NCBI GenBank assembly: GCA_963847615.1 | Contig: CAWKAN010000018.1 | Location: forward strand, 62,001-126,000 | Length of the DNA: 64,000 nucleotides | Reading direction: 5' to 3' | Origin: Palsa-883 sp963847615 | GTDB lineage: Bacteria; Pseudomonadota; Alphaproteobacteria; Acetobacterales; Acetobacteraceae | Shown: one piece after another, positions 9,762-19,591 of the stretch | Layout of the letters: the number at the start of each line of letters is the position of its first letter | How positions within the stretch are numbered: position 1 is the stretch's first letter | Program-made: the position numbers and the translations under genes | The notes under the pieces: generated by a model | Told to the model about the DNA's origin: nothing | Databases searched by the model: none | What the model saw: only the letters and a program-made list of their open reading frames with translations

Positions 9762-10577
9762 ATGACCCCAATGCTGGCCACGAAGACCGGACAGGTCTCG
9801 ATCCATCCGAGCGCGATCGTCGCGCGCGGCGCGGAACTCGGGGCCGGCGTCAGCATCGGGCCATGGTGCAGCATCGGCGCCAACGCGGTGATCGAGGACG
9901 GGGCGCGGCTGGTCTCGCACGTGGTGGTCGACGGCCACACGACGATCGGGGCGGACGTGGTGCTGTTTCCGTTCTGCACCGTCGGGCTGGAACCGCAGGA
10001 CCTGAAATACCGCGGCGAGCCGACGCGCTGCGAGATCGGCGCGCGCACGCAGATCCGCGAGCATTGCACCATCCATCGCGGCACCGCGACCGGGCGCGGC
10101 ATCACCCATGTCGGGGCGGACTGCCTGATCATGGCGGTGGCGCATGTGGCGCACGACTGCCAGGTCGGCGACCACGTGATCGTGGCGAACAACGCGGTGA
10201 TGGGCGGGCATGTCAGCATCGCCGACCACGCGGTGATCGGCGGCGCGGCGGCGATCCACCAGTTCGTGCGCATCGGCCGCGCGGCGATGATCGGCGGCGT
10301 CTCCGGGGTGGAGGCCGACGTGATCCCGTTCGGCAGCGTGATCGGCAACCGCGCGCGGCTGACCGGGCTGAACGTGATCGGCCTGAAGCGGCGCGGCTTC
10401 GACAAGGCGCAGATCGGCTTGCTGCACACGGCGTTTCGCGCGCTGTTCCGCCATGAGGGCGTGTTCGCGCAGCGGCTGGCGGAGACCAGGGCGAAATACG
10501 GCGAGGACCCGTTGATCGCCGAGGTGCTGGCGTTCATCGACGCGCCAAGCCATCGCGGGCTGATCCGCGCGGAGTGA
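9762..10577 (+). CDS. lpxA: UDP-N-acetylglucosamine acyltransferase
   Basis: First step of lipid A synthesis: transfer of a 3-hydroxyacyl chain from ACP to UDP-GlcNAc. The protein is 271 residues, close to the family norm of about 262. Hexapeptide beta-helix repeats run through the first 190 residues (VSIHPSAIVARGAELGAGVS), with the catalytic His in IMAVAHVAHDCQVG and the DLKYRGEPT loop. The C-terminal helical domain reads LNVIGLKRRGFDKAQI. It lies 183 bp after fabZ. lpxI and lpxB usually follow closely; here lpxI is 3.2 kb away and lpxB is not in the window. Confidence 0.96.
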   Translation: MTPMLATKTGQVSIHPSAIVARGAELGAGVSIGPWCSIGANAVIEDGARLVSHVVVDGHTTIGADVVLFPFCTVGLEPQDLKYRGEPTRCEIGARTQIREHCTIHRGTATGRGITHVGADCLIMAVAHVAHDCQVGDHVIVANNAVMGGHVSIADHAVIGGAAAIHQFVRIGRAAMIGGVSGVEADVIPFGSVIGNRARLTGLNVIGLKRRGFDKAQIGLLHTAFRALFRHEGVFAQRLAETRAKYGEDPLIAEVLAFIDAPSHRGLIRAE

Positions 10578-10640
10578 TCGGGGCGGAGTGATCGGGGCTG
10601 GCTGATCGGGGCAAACCGATCGGGGCTGGACTGATCGGGA
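10571..10640. repeat. Tandem TGATCGGGGC-type repeats after lpxA
   Basis: Five to six imperfect units of 12-17 bp (GGAGTGATCGGGGC and variants) begin at the lpxA stop codon; the TGA of the gene lies within the first unit. Function unknown; probably slippage-derived. Confidence 0.7.
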
Positions 10641-10804
10641 CGGCGTGGCCGGCATGAACCCGGCGCGCGGCGCCAGCCCGGATGGTTCGCACGATCCTGC
10701 CGGCCGCACCCATCGCGCGGCGTGCACCCATGGCGCGGCGTGCGCCGGCGCCATGGCGCGGTGGCGCGGTTCGGCTAACCTCGCCGCGCAATCGGAGTTG
10801 TGCC

Positions 10805-11272
10805 ATGACCGAGACCCTGGAAGGCGGCTGCGCCTGCGGCAAACTGCGCTATCGCCTGGCCGCGGCGCCGATGTTCGTGCATTGCTGCCACTGCAAGGAC
10901 TGCCAGCGCCAGACCGGCACGGGGTTCGCGCTCAACGCGCTGATCGAGACCGACCGGATCGACCTGCTGTCCGGCGAACCGAGCCCCTGCGCCATGCCGA
11001 CCGACAGCGGCCGGCCGCACCGCGTGTTCCGCTGCCCTGACTGCGGCACCGCGGTGTGGAGCGAATACGGCGGCCTCCAGGCGCTGCGCTTCGTCCGCGT
11101 CGGCACCCTGGACGAGCCGGCCGCGGTGCCGCCGGACGTGCATATCTACACCCGTTCGAAACTGCCCTGGATCACGCTGCCCACGGGCGTGCCGGCGTTC
11201 CCGGCCTATTACGCCGCGAAAGCGGTGTGGCCGGCCGCGAGCCTGGAACGCCGCCGCGCGGTCCTTCTCTAG
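10805..11272 (+). CDS. GFA-family zinc protein (glutathione-dependent formaldehyde-activating enzyme-like)
   Basis: Small zinc-binding protein of the CENP-V/GFA family, 155 residues from ATG 10805. The zinc ligands are visible in order: GGCACGKLRYR, then HCCHCKDCQRQTG, then FRCPDCGTAVWSE. The first characterised member promotes the glutathione-formaldehyde adduct, but most family members, probably including this one, have no proven substrate. It stands alone between lpxA and an efflux-pump gene and is flanked on both sides by short tandem repeats, which suggests a region that tolerates insertions. Confidence 0.85.
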   Translation: MTETLEGGCACGKLRYRLAAAPMFVHCCHCKDCQRQTGTGFALNALIETDRIDLLSGEPSPCAMPTDSGRPHRVFRCPDCGTAVWSEYGGLQALRFVRVGTLDEPAAVPPDVHIYTRSKLPWITLPTGVPAFPAYYAAKAVWPAASLERRRAVLL

Positions 11273-11335
11273 GCGGCAGGGCTGCCGACGCGGGGGCGGC
11301 GACGCGGCGATGGCGGCGACGCGGCGATGGCGACG

Positions 11336-11395
11336 CGCATGATGGCGGCACGCATGATGGCGGCACGCATGATGGCGACGCGCATGATGGCGGCC
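11336..11395. repeat. Four 15-bp tandem repeats
   Basis: Four head-to-tail units of CGCATGATGGCGGCA (the third unit ends GACG, the last GCC), preceded by related GCGGCGATGG units from about 11300. It lies between the GFA-family gene and the efflux pump. The unit length is a multiple of three but no gene spans it convincingly. Confidence 0.85.
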
Positions 11396-11507
11396 GGGGC
11401 GCGCGCGACAGGGCGCGCAATCCGGGCTAGCATCGCCCGGCGTGCGGACGCGTCGCTCGCGCGGGATGGGAGGAAACGGATGCGACCAGGGTCGCGCGAC
11501 TGACGCC

Positions 11508-13073
11508 GTGGCGGTCGAGCAACGCGACGCATTGCCCGAGCCCGTGCCGCACCGCGCCATGATCACGGTGTGCGTGATCGGCGCGACGATTCTGCAATCG
11601 CTCGACCAGACCATCGCCAATGTCGCGCTGCCCTACATGCAGGGCAGTTTCTCGGCGAGCTACGACGAGATCACCTGGGTATTGACCTCCTACATCACCG
11701 CCGCGGCGATCATGACCGCGCCGGTGGCGTGGTTCGCGACGCGGTTCGGGCGCAAGCGGTTCTTCCTGGTTTGCATCATCGGTTTCACCCTGACCTCGAT
11801 GCTGTGCGGGGCGGCGCAGTCGTTGCAGCAGATCGTGCTGTTCCGGCTGTTGCAGGGCATGTTCAGCGCGGCGCTGGTGCCGCTGTCGCAGACCATCCTG
11901 CTCGACATCTACCCGGCCGAGCGGCGCGGCTTCGCCATGGCGATCTGGGGCATCGGGGTGATGATCGGCCCGATCATGGGCCCGACGCTCGGCGGCTACC
12001 TGACCGAGGCGCTAAACTGGCGCTACGTGTTCTACATCAACCTGCCGTTCGGCCTGCTGGCCGTGGCCGGGCTGCTGACCTTCCTGCCGAACCCGCGCGG
12101 GCAGAGCCGGCTGCGCTTCGACTGGCTGGGCTTCGCGGTGCTGTCACTGGGGATCGGCGCGCTGCAGATGATGCTGGACCGCGGCCAGGACCAGGACTGG
12201 TTCAGCTCGCGGGAGATCATCGTCGAGGCGGTGCTGGCCGGGCTCGGCGTCTATTTGTTCCTGGTGCACATGGTGTGCGCGCACGCGGCCGCTGATCCGG
12301 CCGATTCTGTTCCGCGACCTCAACTTCACCGCCGGGCTGCTGATGATGTTCGCGGTGGGCACCATCCTGGTGTCCTAGCCTGGCGCTGATGACGCCGTGG
12401 CTGCAGGTGATGAGCCAAGTATCCGGTGGCGACCGCGGGGCTGGTGATGGCGCCGCGCGGCATGGGCAACCTGGCGACGATCATGCTGGGCGGGCGGATC
12501 GCCGGGCGCATCGACCCGCGCTGCCTGGTCGGCGCCGGCCTGCTGATGACCTGCGTCTCGTTCTGGCTGATGACCGGCTGGACGCCCGCGGTGTCGCAGC
12601 GCGAGTTGATCACCGCGATCGTCATCCAGGGGGCCGGCCTGGGCCTGGTGTTCACGCCGCTGCAACTGGTGGCCTTCACCACGCTGGCGCCCTCGCTGCG
12701 CACCGAGGGCGCCTCGCTGTTCGCGCTGTTCCGCAACATCGGCGCGGCGATCGGCGTGTCGGTGACCTCGTCGCTGCTGGCGCACAACACGCAAGGGCTG
12801 CACGAGGTGATCGGCGGGTCGGTCACGCCGTTCAACCGCGCGCTGCAGGCACTGGGGCCGATGCCGCATCGGCTGCTCGACCCGGCGACGCGGCACGGCG
12901 CGGTGCTGCTCGACCGCGTGGTCGGCCAGCAGGCGGCGATCATTGCCTATGTGGACGACTACGTGCTGATGATCTGCACCACCCTGCCGGCGTTGCTGCT
13001 GCTGTTGCTGATGCGCAGCCCGCGGCGCGCAGTGGTCCGCGGCGGCGCGCGCGACGGGGCGGTCGTGGAGTGA
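11508..13073 (+). CDS. DHA2-family (EmrB/QacA) multidrug efflux MFS transporter, frame broken
   Basis: Proton-driven drug exporter of the 14-helix DHA2 family. The N-terminal half shows the motifs LDQTIANVALPYMQG, WVLTSYITAAAIM, RFGRKRFFLVCIIGF and GPTLGGYLTEALNWRYVFYI. The C-terminal half (from 12426) continues with LVMAPRGMGNLATIMLGGRI and GLVFTPLQLVAFTTL. The frame must change near 12280 (a GC missing in a GCGCGC run), 12375 (TCGAG apparently reduced to TAG) and 12417 (one extra A). A perfect ribosome site (GGGAGGAAA, 11468-11476) precedes an ATG at 11480 that is out of frame and closes after seven codons, so a further error near 11490 is possible; GTG at 11508 is the fallback start. No membrane-fusion partner is adjacent. 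Confidence 0.82.
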
Positions 13074-13145
13074 GGCGCACGGATTCGGGCCGGGACAACC
13101 GGACCGGCGCTTGGGCGGGCCGCATTCGTCATTTGGCGATCGTGA

Positions 13146-13387
13146 CCAAGCAAGGCAGCAAGTAGGACATCAAGCGGACACAGAGTTGCACAGAGGGCAC
13201 ACAGAGTTGCACAGAGAAAGCAAGATGGCGCTGCGCGCAAGGTATTCCGACCTGTACATCCGTCATCAGCGCGAAGCGCCAATAAATTCTTCTCTGTGCA
13301 ACTCTGTGTGCCCTCTGTGCGACTCTGTGTCCGCTTGATTACTTGCTTTTTGATTGCTTGCTTTCTTGTTTGCTTGCCCTGCTTGCC
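13146..13387. repeat. CACAGAG-type palindromic repeat, copy 1
   Basis: Inverted repeat with 50-bp arms at 13169-13218 and 13290-13339, made of CACAGAGTTG / GGGCACACAGAG blocks and almost perfectly complementary. The centre is about 70 bp and contains GCGCGAAGCGCC. Outside the arms lie CAAG/CTTG-rich tails (GCAAGTAGG; TGCTTGCTTTCTTG). Copies 2 and 3 lie near 33.8 and 51.0 kb. Confidence 0.9.
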
Positions 13388-13789
13388 GGGCCATGGCACG
13401 CCCGGGCCCATCGGACGGTCCCGACGCGGTCGCCCCGCCGCCAGCGAGGTCGCCGGCACCCCAGCCGGTCGGCCCTCGCCGACCGCGGCGCAAGCCGACC
13501 GCCCCGGAACGGCGCGAGGCGCGCGCGGTCGGCGTGCCCGGCCTCGCAAATCTCCGGCACTTGGCATATTGCCAAGTGGGTGCGCGGCGGCCGAGGCGCG
13601 CCGCATCCTCGGCCAACAGGTGCAGACGATGGACGATGCCGTTGGGGGTGATGCCGTTGGGTGCGATGCCGCTGGACCCACCGCCGCGCGGGAGCGGTTC
13701 CGCCAGGCGCGTGCGGCGCGGGTCCTCGGCGGGGGGCGGCGGATCGCGCCCCCGCGCCATCGCCCGGTGACAGCCGCCGCGTGGCTGCC
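13388..13789. other. No gene seen upstream of lpxI
   Basis: A 400-bp stretch of Pro/Arg-coding high-GC sequence open in several frames by chance. It holds an imperfect tandem repeat at about 13635-13672 (GATGCCGTTGGGGGT / GATGCCGTTGGGTGC) and no recognisable promoter. Confidence 0.4.
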
Positions 13790-14671
13790 GTGACGCAAGA
13801 CGAGGCGGATGCTGCCGCGGATGCGCGGCCGGCGCTGGGCATCCTCGCCGGCGGCGGGCGGCTGCCGGCGCGCGTCGCCGCCGCCGCCGCCGCCGCGGGC
13901 CGCGCCGTGTTCATCGTCGGCCTCGATGGCTTCGCCGATGCCGCCGCGCTGGCGCCCTGGCCGCACCAGATGATCCGGATGGGCGCCGCCGGGCGGATCC
14001 TGGCGGCGCTGCGGGCCAACCGCTGCCGCGACCTGGTGCTGATCGGCACGGTGCGCCGGCCGTCCTTCTTCGACATGCGCCCGGATGCCGAGGGCGCGCG
14101 CATGCTGGCCCGCGCCGGCCGCGCCGCCTTCGCCGGCGACGACGGGCTGCTCGCCGCGGTGATCAAGGTGCTCGGCGAGGCGGGCTTCCACGTCCTCGGC
14201 GCCCACGAAATCCTGAACGAGGCGCTCGCGCCCGCCGGCACGCTCGGCGCCGTGGCGCCCGACGCCCAGGCGATGGCCGACATCACGCGCGGCGTCGGCG
14301 TGGCGCGCGCCCTGGGGGCGGTGGATGTCGGCCAGGGCTGCGTGGTGCAGCAGGGGCTGGTGCTGGCGGTCGAGGCGATCGAGGGCACCGACGCGATGCT
14401 GGCGCGCTGCGCCGGACTGGCGCGGCCCGGCCCGGGCGGGGTGCTGGTCAAGCTGGTCAAGCCCGGGCAGGACCGCCGCGCCGACCTGCCGACGATCGGG
14501 CCGGAGACGGTGCGCGCGGCCGCGGCGGCCGGGCTGCGCGGGATCGCCTTCGCCGCCGGGGCCACGCTGCTGGCCGATCGCGCGGCTTCGGTTGACGCGG
14601 CGGACAGCGCGGGGCTGTTTCTGCTAGGATTGGATCCGGCAAGCACAACCGAAGGGGACCACCAGACATGA
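13790..14671 (+). CDS. lpxI: UDP-2,3-diacylglucosamine pyrophosphatase LpxI
   Basis: Alphaproteobacterial replacement for LpxH: hydrolyses UDP-2,3-diacylglucosamine to lipid X in lipid A synthesis. The protein is 293 residues from GTG 13790, matching the family length (about 270-290). The start LGILAGGGRLPARVAAAAAA is the family hallmark, followed by MIRMGAAGRILAALRANRC, AGDDGLLAAVIKVLGEAGF and the C-terminal domain VVQQGLVLAVEAIEGTDAML and LVKLVKPGQDRRADLPTIG. Its stop overlaps the gloA start by 4 bases. It is normally next to lpxA; here a GFA-family gene, an efflux pump and a palindromic repeat lie between. Confidence 0.93.
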   Translation: MTQDEADAAADARPALGILAGGGRLPARVAAAAAAAGRAVFIVGLDGFADAAALAPWPHQMIRMGAAGRILAALRANRCRDLVLIGTVRRPSFFDMRPDAEGARMLARAGRAAFAGDDGLLAAVIKVLGEAGFHVLGAHEILNEALAPAGTLGAVAPDAQAMADITRGVGVARALGAVDVGQGCVVQQGLVLAVEAIEGTDAMLARCAGLARPGPGGVLVKLVKPGQDRRADLPTIGPETVRAAAAAGLRGIAFAAGATLLADRAASVDAADSAGLFLLGLDPASTTEGDHQT

Positions 14672-15054
14672 GCCGCTTTCTGCACACCATGCTGCGCGTC
14701 GGCGACCTGCAGCGCAGCATCGATTTCTACACCAAGGCGTTCGGCATGCAGGAGCTGCGCCGGCGCGACGTGCCGGACGGCAAATACACCCTGGCGTTCG
14801 TCGGCTACGGCGACGAGGACAAGAACACCGCGATCGAGCTGACCTACAACTACGGCGTCGAGAAATACGAGATGGGCAGCGCGTTCGGCCATCTGGCGAT
14901 GGGCGTGCCGGACGTCGCCGCGGCGTGCGAGATCGCCGCCAAGGCCGGCGGCACCATCACCCGCCCGGCCGGGCCGGTGAAGTTCGGCACCACGATCATC
15001 GCCTTCGTGAAGGACCCGGACGGCTACATGATCGAGCTGGTGCAACGCGCCTGA
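14668..15054 (+). CDS. gloA: Lactoylglutathione lyase (glyoxalase I)
   Basis: Converts the methylglyoxal-glutathione hemithioacetal to S-lactoylglutathione in the cytoplasm. The protein is 128 residues, two betaalphabetabetabeta modules: MSRFLHTMLRVGDLQRSIDFY carries the first His ligand and the glyoxalase signature, and AIELTYNYGVEKYEMGSAFG plus GHLAMGVPD carry further metal ligands, with the final Glu in DPDGYMIELVQ. The length and motifs match bacterial nickel-type GloA. Translationally coupled to lpxI by a 4-base overlap, though the functions are unrelated. Confidence 0.95.
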   Translation: MSRFLHTMLRVGDLQRSIDFYTKAFGMQELRRRDVPDGKYTLAFVGYGDEDKNTAIELTYNYGVEKYEMGSAFGHLAMGVPDVAAACEIAAKAGGTITRPAGPVKFGTTIIAFVKDPDGYMIELVQRA

Positions 15055-15141
15055 CGCCTGCCTGCGTCCCCCTGCCCCCTCCTTGCCCCCGGGCGGCAGG
15101 GGGGATTTCCGCCGCACATCGAGGGTGACCGTACAGCGAGG

Positions 15142-16698
15142 ATGACCGACATGGACGTGGTTGAGCTTTCCCGGCTGCAATTCGGCCTGACGGCCCTGTA
15201 CCATTTCCTGTTCGTGCCGCTGACGCTCGGCCTGTCGATCCTGCTGGCGATCATGGAAAGCGTCTACGTCACCACCGGGCGCACCATCTGGCGCGACATG
15301 ACGAAGTTCTGGGGCCTGCTGTTCGGCATCAACTTCGCCATGGGCGTCGCCACCGGCCTGACCATGGAGTTCGAGTTCGGCACCAACTGGGCCTACTACG
15401 CCCAGTACGTCGGCGACATCTTCGGCGCGCCGCTGGCGATCGAGGGCCTGATGGCCTTCTTCCTGGAAGCCAGCTTCATCGGCCTGTTCTTCTTCGGCTG
15501 GAACCGGCTGTCGCGGGTGCAGCATCTGGCCGCCACGGTGCTGATGGCGCTCGGCACCAACCTCTCGGCGCTGTGGATCCTGATCGCCAACGGCTGGATG
15601 CAGAACCCGGTCGGCGCGCACTTCAACGTCGCCACCATGCGCATGGAGGTCACCGACTTCTACGCCGTGCTGTTCAACCCGGTGGCGCAGGCCAAGTTCG
15701 TCCACACCGTCTCGGCCGGTTACGTGGTCGGCGCGATGTTCGTGCTGTCGATCAGCGCCTTCTACCTGCTGCGCGGGCGGCACCGCGGGCTGGCGATCCG
15801 CTCGATGACGGTGGCCGCCAGCTTCGGCCTGGCCGCCGCCCTGTCGGTCGTCGTGCTGGGCGACGAGAGCGGCTACACGGCGGGGCTGAACCAGAAGATG
15901 AAGATCGCCGCGATCGAGGCGATGTGGCAGACCGAGCCGGCACCGGCCAGCTTCACCGTGGTCGGCATCCCCAACATGCAGACGCACGAGACCGCGGACG
16001 CGATCCGCGTGCCCTGGGTGCTTGGGCTGATCGCCACGCGGTCGTTGCACGGCCAGGTGGAGGGCATCGACAACCTGGTGTCGCAGGCCGAGCTGCGCAT
16101 CAAGAGCGGCATGATCGCCTATGGCGCGATGCAGACGCTGCGCAGCCATCCCGATGACGCCGCCGCGCGCGCCGCGTTCGATGCGCATGTGGACGATCTG
16201 GGCTACGCGCTGCTGCTGAAGCGCTACACGCCGACCGTCACCGACGCCGGCGAGGACGTGATCGCCAAGGCGGCGCTGGATACCATCCCGCCGGTGCTGC
16301 CGCTGTTCGTTTCGTTCCGCCTGATGGTCGCGCTGGGCTTCTACTTCATCGCGCTGTTCGCGACGATGTTCACCCTGGCCTCGCGCCGCATGCTGGAACG
16401 CTACCGCTGGCTGCTGCACGTCTGCCTGTGGTCGCTGCCGCTGCCCTGGATCGCCGCCGAGCTGGGCTGGATCGTCGCCGAGGTCGGCCGCCAGCCCTGG
16501 ACCATCGACGGCGTGCTGCCGACCTTCCTGTCGGTGTCCTCGGTCCCGGCGGCCGACGTGTGGATCTCGATCGCCGGGTTCGTGCTGTTCTACACCGTGC
16601 TGGCGGTGGTCGAGGTCTACCTGATGGTGCGCACCATCCGCCACGGGCCGCTGGCCCCGCCACGCGAAGCGGCACCGTCCGCGCTGCCGGCCGTCTGA
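15142..16698 (+). CDS. cydA: Cytochrome bd ubiquinol oxidase subunit I
   Basis: Quinol-oxidising, heme-bearing subunit of the high-affinity bd oxidase in the inner membrane. The protein is 518 residues. Heme ligands and quinol-site motifs are present: His21 in TALYHFLFVPLTLG, the second His in NPVAQAKFVHTVSAGY, a Met in SFRLMVALGF, and the GRQPWTIDGVLPT motif. The segment VVLGDESGYTAG followed by AIEAMWQTEPAPASFT closely resembles E. coli CydA rather than the cyanide-insensitive CioA type. First gene of cydABX; cydB follows after 10 bases. Confidence 0.97.
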   Translation: MTDMDVVELSRLQFGLTALYHFLFVPLTLGLSILLAIMESVYVTTGRTIWRDMTKFWGLLFGINFAMGVATGLTMEFEFGTNWAYYAQYVGDIFGAPLAIEGLMAFFLEASFIGLFFFGWNRLSRVQHLAATVLMALGTNLSALWILIANGWMQNPVGAHFNVATMRMEVTDFYAVLFNPVAQAKFVHTVSAGYVVGAMFVLSISAFYLLRGRHRGLAIRSMTVAASFGLAAALSVVVLGDESGYTAGLNQKMKIAAIEAMWQTEPAPASFTVVGIPNMQTHETADAIRVPWVLGLIATRSLHGQVEGIDNLVSQAELRIKSGMIAYGAMQTLRSHPDDAAARAAFDAHVDDLGYALLLKRYTPTVTDAGEDVIAKAALDTIPPVLPLFVSFRLMVALGFYFIALFATMFTLASRRMLERYRWLLHVCLWSLPLPWIAAELGWIVAEVGRQPWTIDGVLPTFLSVSSVPAADVWISIAGFVLFYTVLAVVEVYLMVRTIRHGPLAPPREAAPSALPAV

Positions 16699-16708
16699 GG
16701 AGGGTGTG

Positions 16709-17848
16709 ATGGGCGAATATGCAATCCTGCGGCTGATCTGGTGGGCGGTGCTGGGCGTGCTGCTGATCGGCATCGCCGTGATGGACGGGTTCGACCTGGG
16801 CACCGCGATCCTGCTGCCGCTGATCGGGCGCACCGACATGGACCGGCGCATCATGATCAACACCGTCGGCCCGGTGTGGGAGGGCAACCAGGTGTGGTTC
16901 ATCCTGGGCGGCGGGGCGATCTTCGCCGCCTGGCCGGCGCTGTACGCCGTGGCGTTCTCCGGCTTCTACCTGGCGATGCTGCTGCTGCTGCTGTCGCTGA
17001 TCCTGCGCCCGGTGGGCTTCAAGTTCCGCGGCAAGCTGGCGGACACGCGCTGGCGCACCACCTGGGACACCGCGCTGTTCATCGCCGGGCTGGTGCCCGC
17101 GCTGGTGTTCGGCGTCGCCTTCGGCAATGCGCTGCAGGGCGTGCCGTTCCGCTTCGACGACACGCTGCGGATGAGCTACGCCGGCACGCTGTTCGACCTG
17201 TTCAACCCCTTCGCCCTGCTCGCCGGCCTGGTCAGCGTGGCAATGATCGTCATGCACGGCGCCGCCTGGCTGAGCTGCAAGACCGAGGCGCCGTTGCGCG
17301 CCCGGGCGCAGCAGGCCGGCGTCGTCGCGGCGCTGCTGCTGGTGGTGCTGTTCGTCGCCGGCGGGGTCTGGGCGGCGCGGCTGGATGGCTACGTGGTGCA
17401 GAGCTTTGCCGGGGTCGGCGCGCCGTCCAATCCGCTGACGAAACAGGTGGGCCGCGCTGTCGGGGCGTTGCTGGGCAATTACGGGGTGGCGCCGGTGACG
17501 CTGCTGGCCCCGGCGCTGGGGTTCGCCGGGGCGCTGCTGGCGGCGCTGCTGCTGGCGCTGGGGCGCTGGCGGGTGCTGGCGTTTTGCCTCAGCGGCCTCG
17601 CCGTCGCCGGGGTGATCGCCACCGCCGGCGTCAGCCTGTTCCCCTTCCTGCTGCCGTCCTCGCTGGACCCGCGGTCCAGCCTGACGGTGTGGGACGCGTC
17701 GTCGTCCGCGACGACGCTGCTGATCATGGCGGTGGCGACGGCGCTGCTGCTGCCGGTGGTGCTGGCCTACACCGCCTTCATCTATCGCGTGCTGCGCGGG
17801 CCGGTGACCCAGGCGATGATCGAGGCCAACCCGGACGAGACCTATTGA
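16709..17848 (+). CDS. cydB: Cytochrome bd ubiquinol oxidase subunit II
   Basis: Second membrane subunit of the bd oxidase. The protein is 379 residues from ATG 16709, preceded by GAGGAGG; a GTG one codon upstream is also possible. CydB-family signatures are clear: MDGFDLGTAILLPLI, NTVGPVWEGNQVWFILGGGA and the SLTVWDASSS motif near the C-terminus. About nine hydrophobic helices. Lies between cydA and the tiny cydX, so all three subunits come from one transcript. Confidence 0.97.
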   Translation: MGEYAILRLIWWAVLGVLLIGIAVMDGFDLGTAILLPLIGRTDMDRRIMINTVGPVWEGNQVWFILGGGAIFAAWPALYAVAFSGFYLAMLLLLLSLILRPVGFKFRGKLADTRWRTTWDTALFIAGLVPALVFGVAFGNALQGVPFRFDDTLRMSYAGTLFDLFNPFALLAGLVSVAMIVMHGAAWLSCKTEAPLRARAQQAGVVAALLLVVLFVAGGVWAARLDGYVVQSFAGVGAPSNPLTKQVGRAVGALLGNYGVAPVTLLAPALGFAGALLAALLLALGRWRVLAFCLSGLAVAGVIATAGVSLFPFLLPSSLDPRSSLTVWDASSSATTLLIMAVATALLLPVVLAYTAFIYRVLRGPVTQAMIEANPDETY

Positions 17849-17858
17849 GGAGAGGGCG

Positions 17859-17963
17859 ATGTGGTACTTCAGTTGGGTGCTTGGGCTGAGCTTCGCCGCG
17901 GCCTTCGCCGCACTCAATGCGATGTGGCTGGAACTGGCGCCGGGCAAGGGGCTGCCTGACTGA
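17859..17963 (+). CDS. cydX: Cytochrome bd small subunit CydX
   Basis: A 34-residue single-helix protein, MWYFSWVLGLSFAAAFAALN continuing to MWLELAPGKGLPD. The MWYFxWxLG start and the single transmembrane helix are the CydX/CbdX signature. It follows cydB by 10 bases with a GGAGAGGG ribosome site, the standard place for this gene. In E. coli the equivalent stabilises the bd complex. Too short for most gene finders. Confidence 0.95.
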   Translation: MWYFSWVLGLSFAAAFAALNAMWLELAPGKGLPD

Positions 17964-17980
17964 GCGGCGCCGGGGCGGAC

Positions 17981-18345
17981 GCAAGGCCGGGGCTTCGCCC
18001 CGGACCCCACCAAGGGGCGCTGCCCCCATGGTCCATTGGGGAACCCCGCCAAGGGCTCGCCCCCGGCCTTCGCCGGGGCAGGCTCTTGGAACCCTTCACT
18101 GGGCGTGTGGGGAGGGGAAGGGGGCGTGTGGGCGAGGCGAAGGGGCGCCGTCCGGCCTGCTGGTCGGCGCCCCTTCGCCTCGCCCACGCGCCCCCTTCCC
18201 CTCCCCACACGCCCAGTCATGGAGTCCAGAGGCCGCTGCCGGCGCCTGCCCCCGGGCACTTGTCCCGGGGGGTGGGGGGTCCCAATGGACCATGGGGGGC
18301 AAAGCCCCCCTGGCGGGGTTCGGGGCGGCGCCCCGGCTTTGCTTC
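17981..18345. repeat. Giant palindromic element, copy 1
   Basis: About 365 bp between cydX and an EamA gene. Central inverted repeat at 18098-18217 (53-bp arms, one T/G mismatch, 14-base loop), beginning ACTGGGCGTGTGG and ending with its complement. Small hairpins lie on both sides: GGGGCTTCGCCCC, CCAAGGGGCGC... and CCCCGGCCTTCGCCGGGG on the left; GGGGGGCAAAGCCCCCC and GGGGCGGCGCCCC on the right. The small hairpins differ from other copies and some are degenerate. No gene. Confidence 0.95.
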
Positions 18346-18538
18346 GTTCACCCGATTGCCCTGGCGGCCGATTCGACCCGCGTGGCCCGCGTCGCAGATC
18401 GGTGCGATGCTGCGGGATCGGGCCGCCGACGCCGGCGGCGCAATGCACGCCGCGGGCGCCGACGGCCGTGGCAGCGGAGAGCGCGACGATGCCGATCTGT
18501 CCGGTTCGCGGACGGCGATCGATCGGGAGAAAGGTCAC

Positions 18539-19591
18539 TTGACGCTGATGACCCGCCGAGCCGACGCCGCGCCAGCCGCCCCGGCCGCGTCACCCCCAGT
18601 CCCGCCGCAGCTGGCCCCATCGCGCCCCGCCCCATCGCGCCCCGCCTCGCCGCGCCAGGCGCTGTCGCGCCTCGGCCTGGTCCAGCTTTTCATCTCGGTC
18701 GCCTTGCTCAGCAGCGCCTGGCCGCTGACCAAGATCGCGCTGCAGCACGGCGCGCCGCCGCTGTGGTTCGCCGAGGGCCGCGCCGTGCTGTCCGGCCTCG
18801 TCGTCGCCCTGCTGCTCGCCCCGCTCGGCCGGCTGCGCCTGCCGCAGCGCGCCGATCTGCCCGCCCTGCTGGCGATCGGCGGCTTGCAGCTTGGCGTCTA
18901 TTTCGCCCTGGCGCACCTGGCGCTGGTGTTCGTGCCGGCGGGGCGCACCTCGGTGCTGGCCAACACCACGACGATCTGGGTGGTGCCGCTGTCGCTGATC
19001 GTGCTGCGCGAGTCGATCCCGCCGCGCCGCTGGCTGGCCGCGCTGCTCGGCGTGCTGGGCATCGGCGTGCTGATCGGCCCCTGGGCGATCGACTGGTCGG
19101 CCCCGGGCGTGCTGCTCGGCCATGCGCTGCTGCTCGGCGCCGCGCTGGCCTGGGCGGTGGCGATCATCGTGCTGCGCCGGTTCCGCCCCGCCAGCACCCT
19201 GTTCGCGCTGCTGCCCTGGTGCTTCCTGATCGCCAGCGCGATGCTGGCCGGGTTGCTGCTGCTGGAGCCGGCGGCGGCGCCCGGCGTTGGGGGGGTGGTT
19301 GGGCGCCGGCGGGTTGGGCGCCGACCGGCTGGCCTGGGCGGCGCTGGCCTATATCGGCTGCCTCGCCAGCCCGCTCGGCACCTGGTGCGTGGTGGAGGCG
19401 ACGGCGCGGCTGCCGAGCGTGGTGTCCTCGGTCGGCTTCCTGGCGACGCCGGCGGTGGGTGTCCTGCTGTCGAACCGGCTGCTGGGCGAGGCGCTCACGC
19501 CGGATCTGCTGGCCGGCTCGGCGCTGATCCTCGGCGGCGTGGCGTGTGCCGCCTGGCCGGGCCGCCGCGCCGCACGCCCCGGCGGCGCGGC

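Noticed and set aside
11336..11395. 15-bp repeats as a coding minisatellite
   Set aside because: No frame with a plausible start and stop and no neighbouring protein includes them; they lie between genes.
13339..16902. Reverse open frame of 1187 codons opposite lpxI, gloA and cydA
   Set aside because: High-GC antisense shadow; the forward genes have clear families and the reverse product is His/Arg/Gln-rich without any motif.
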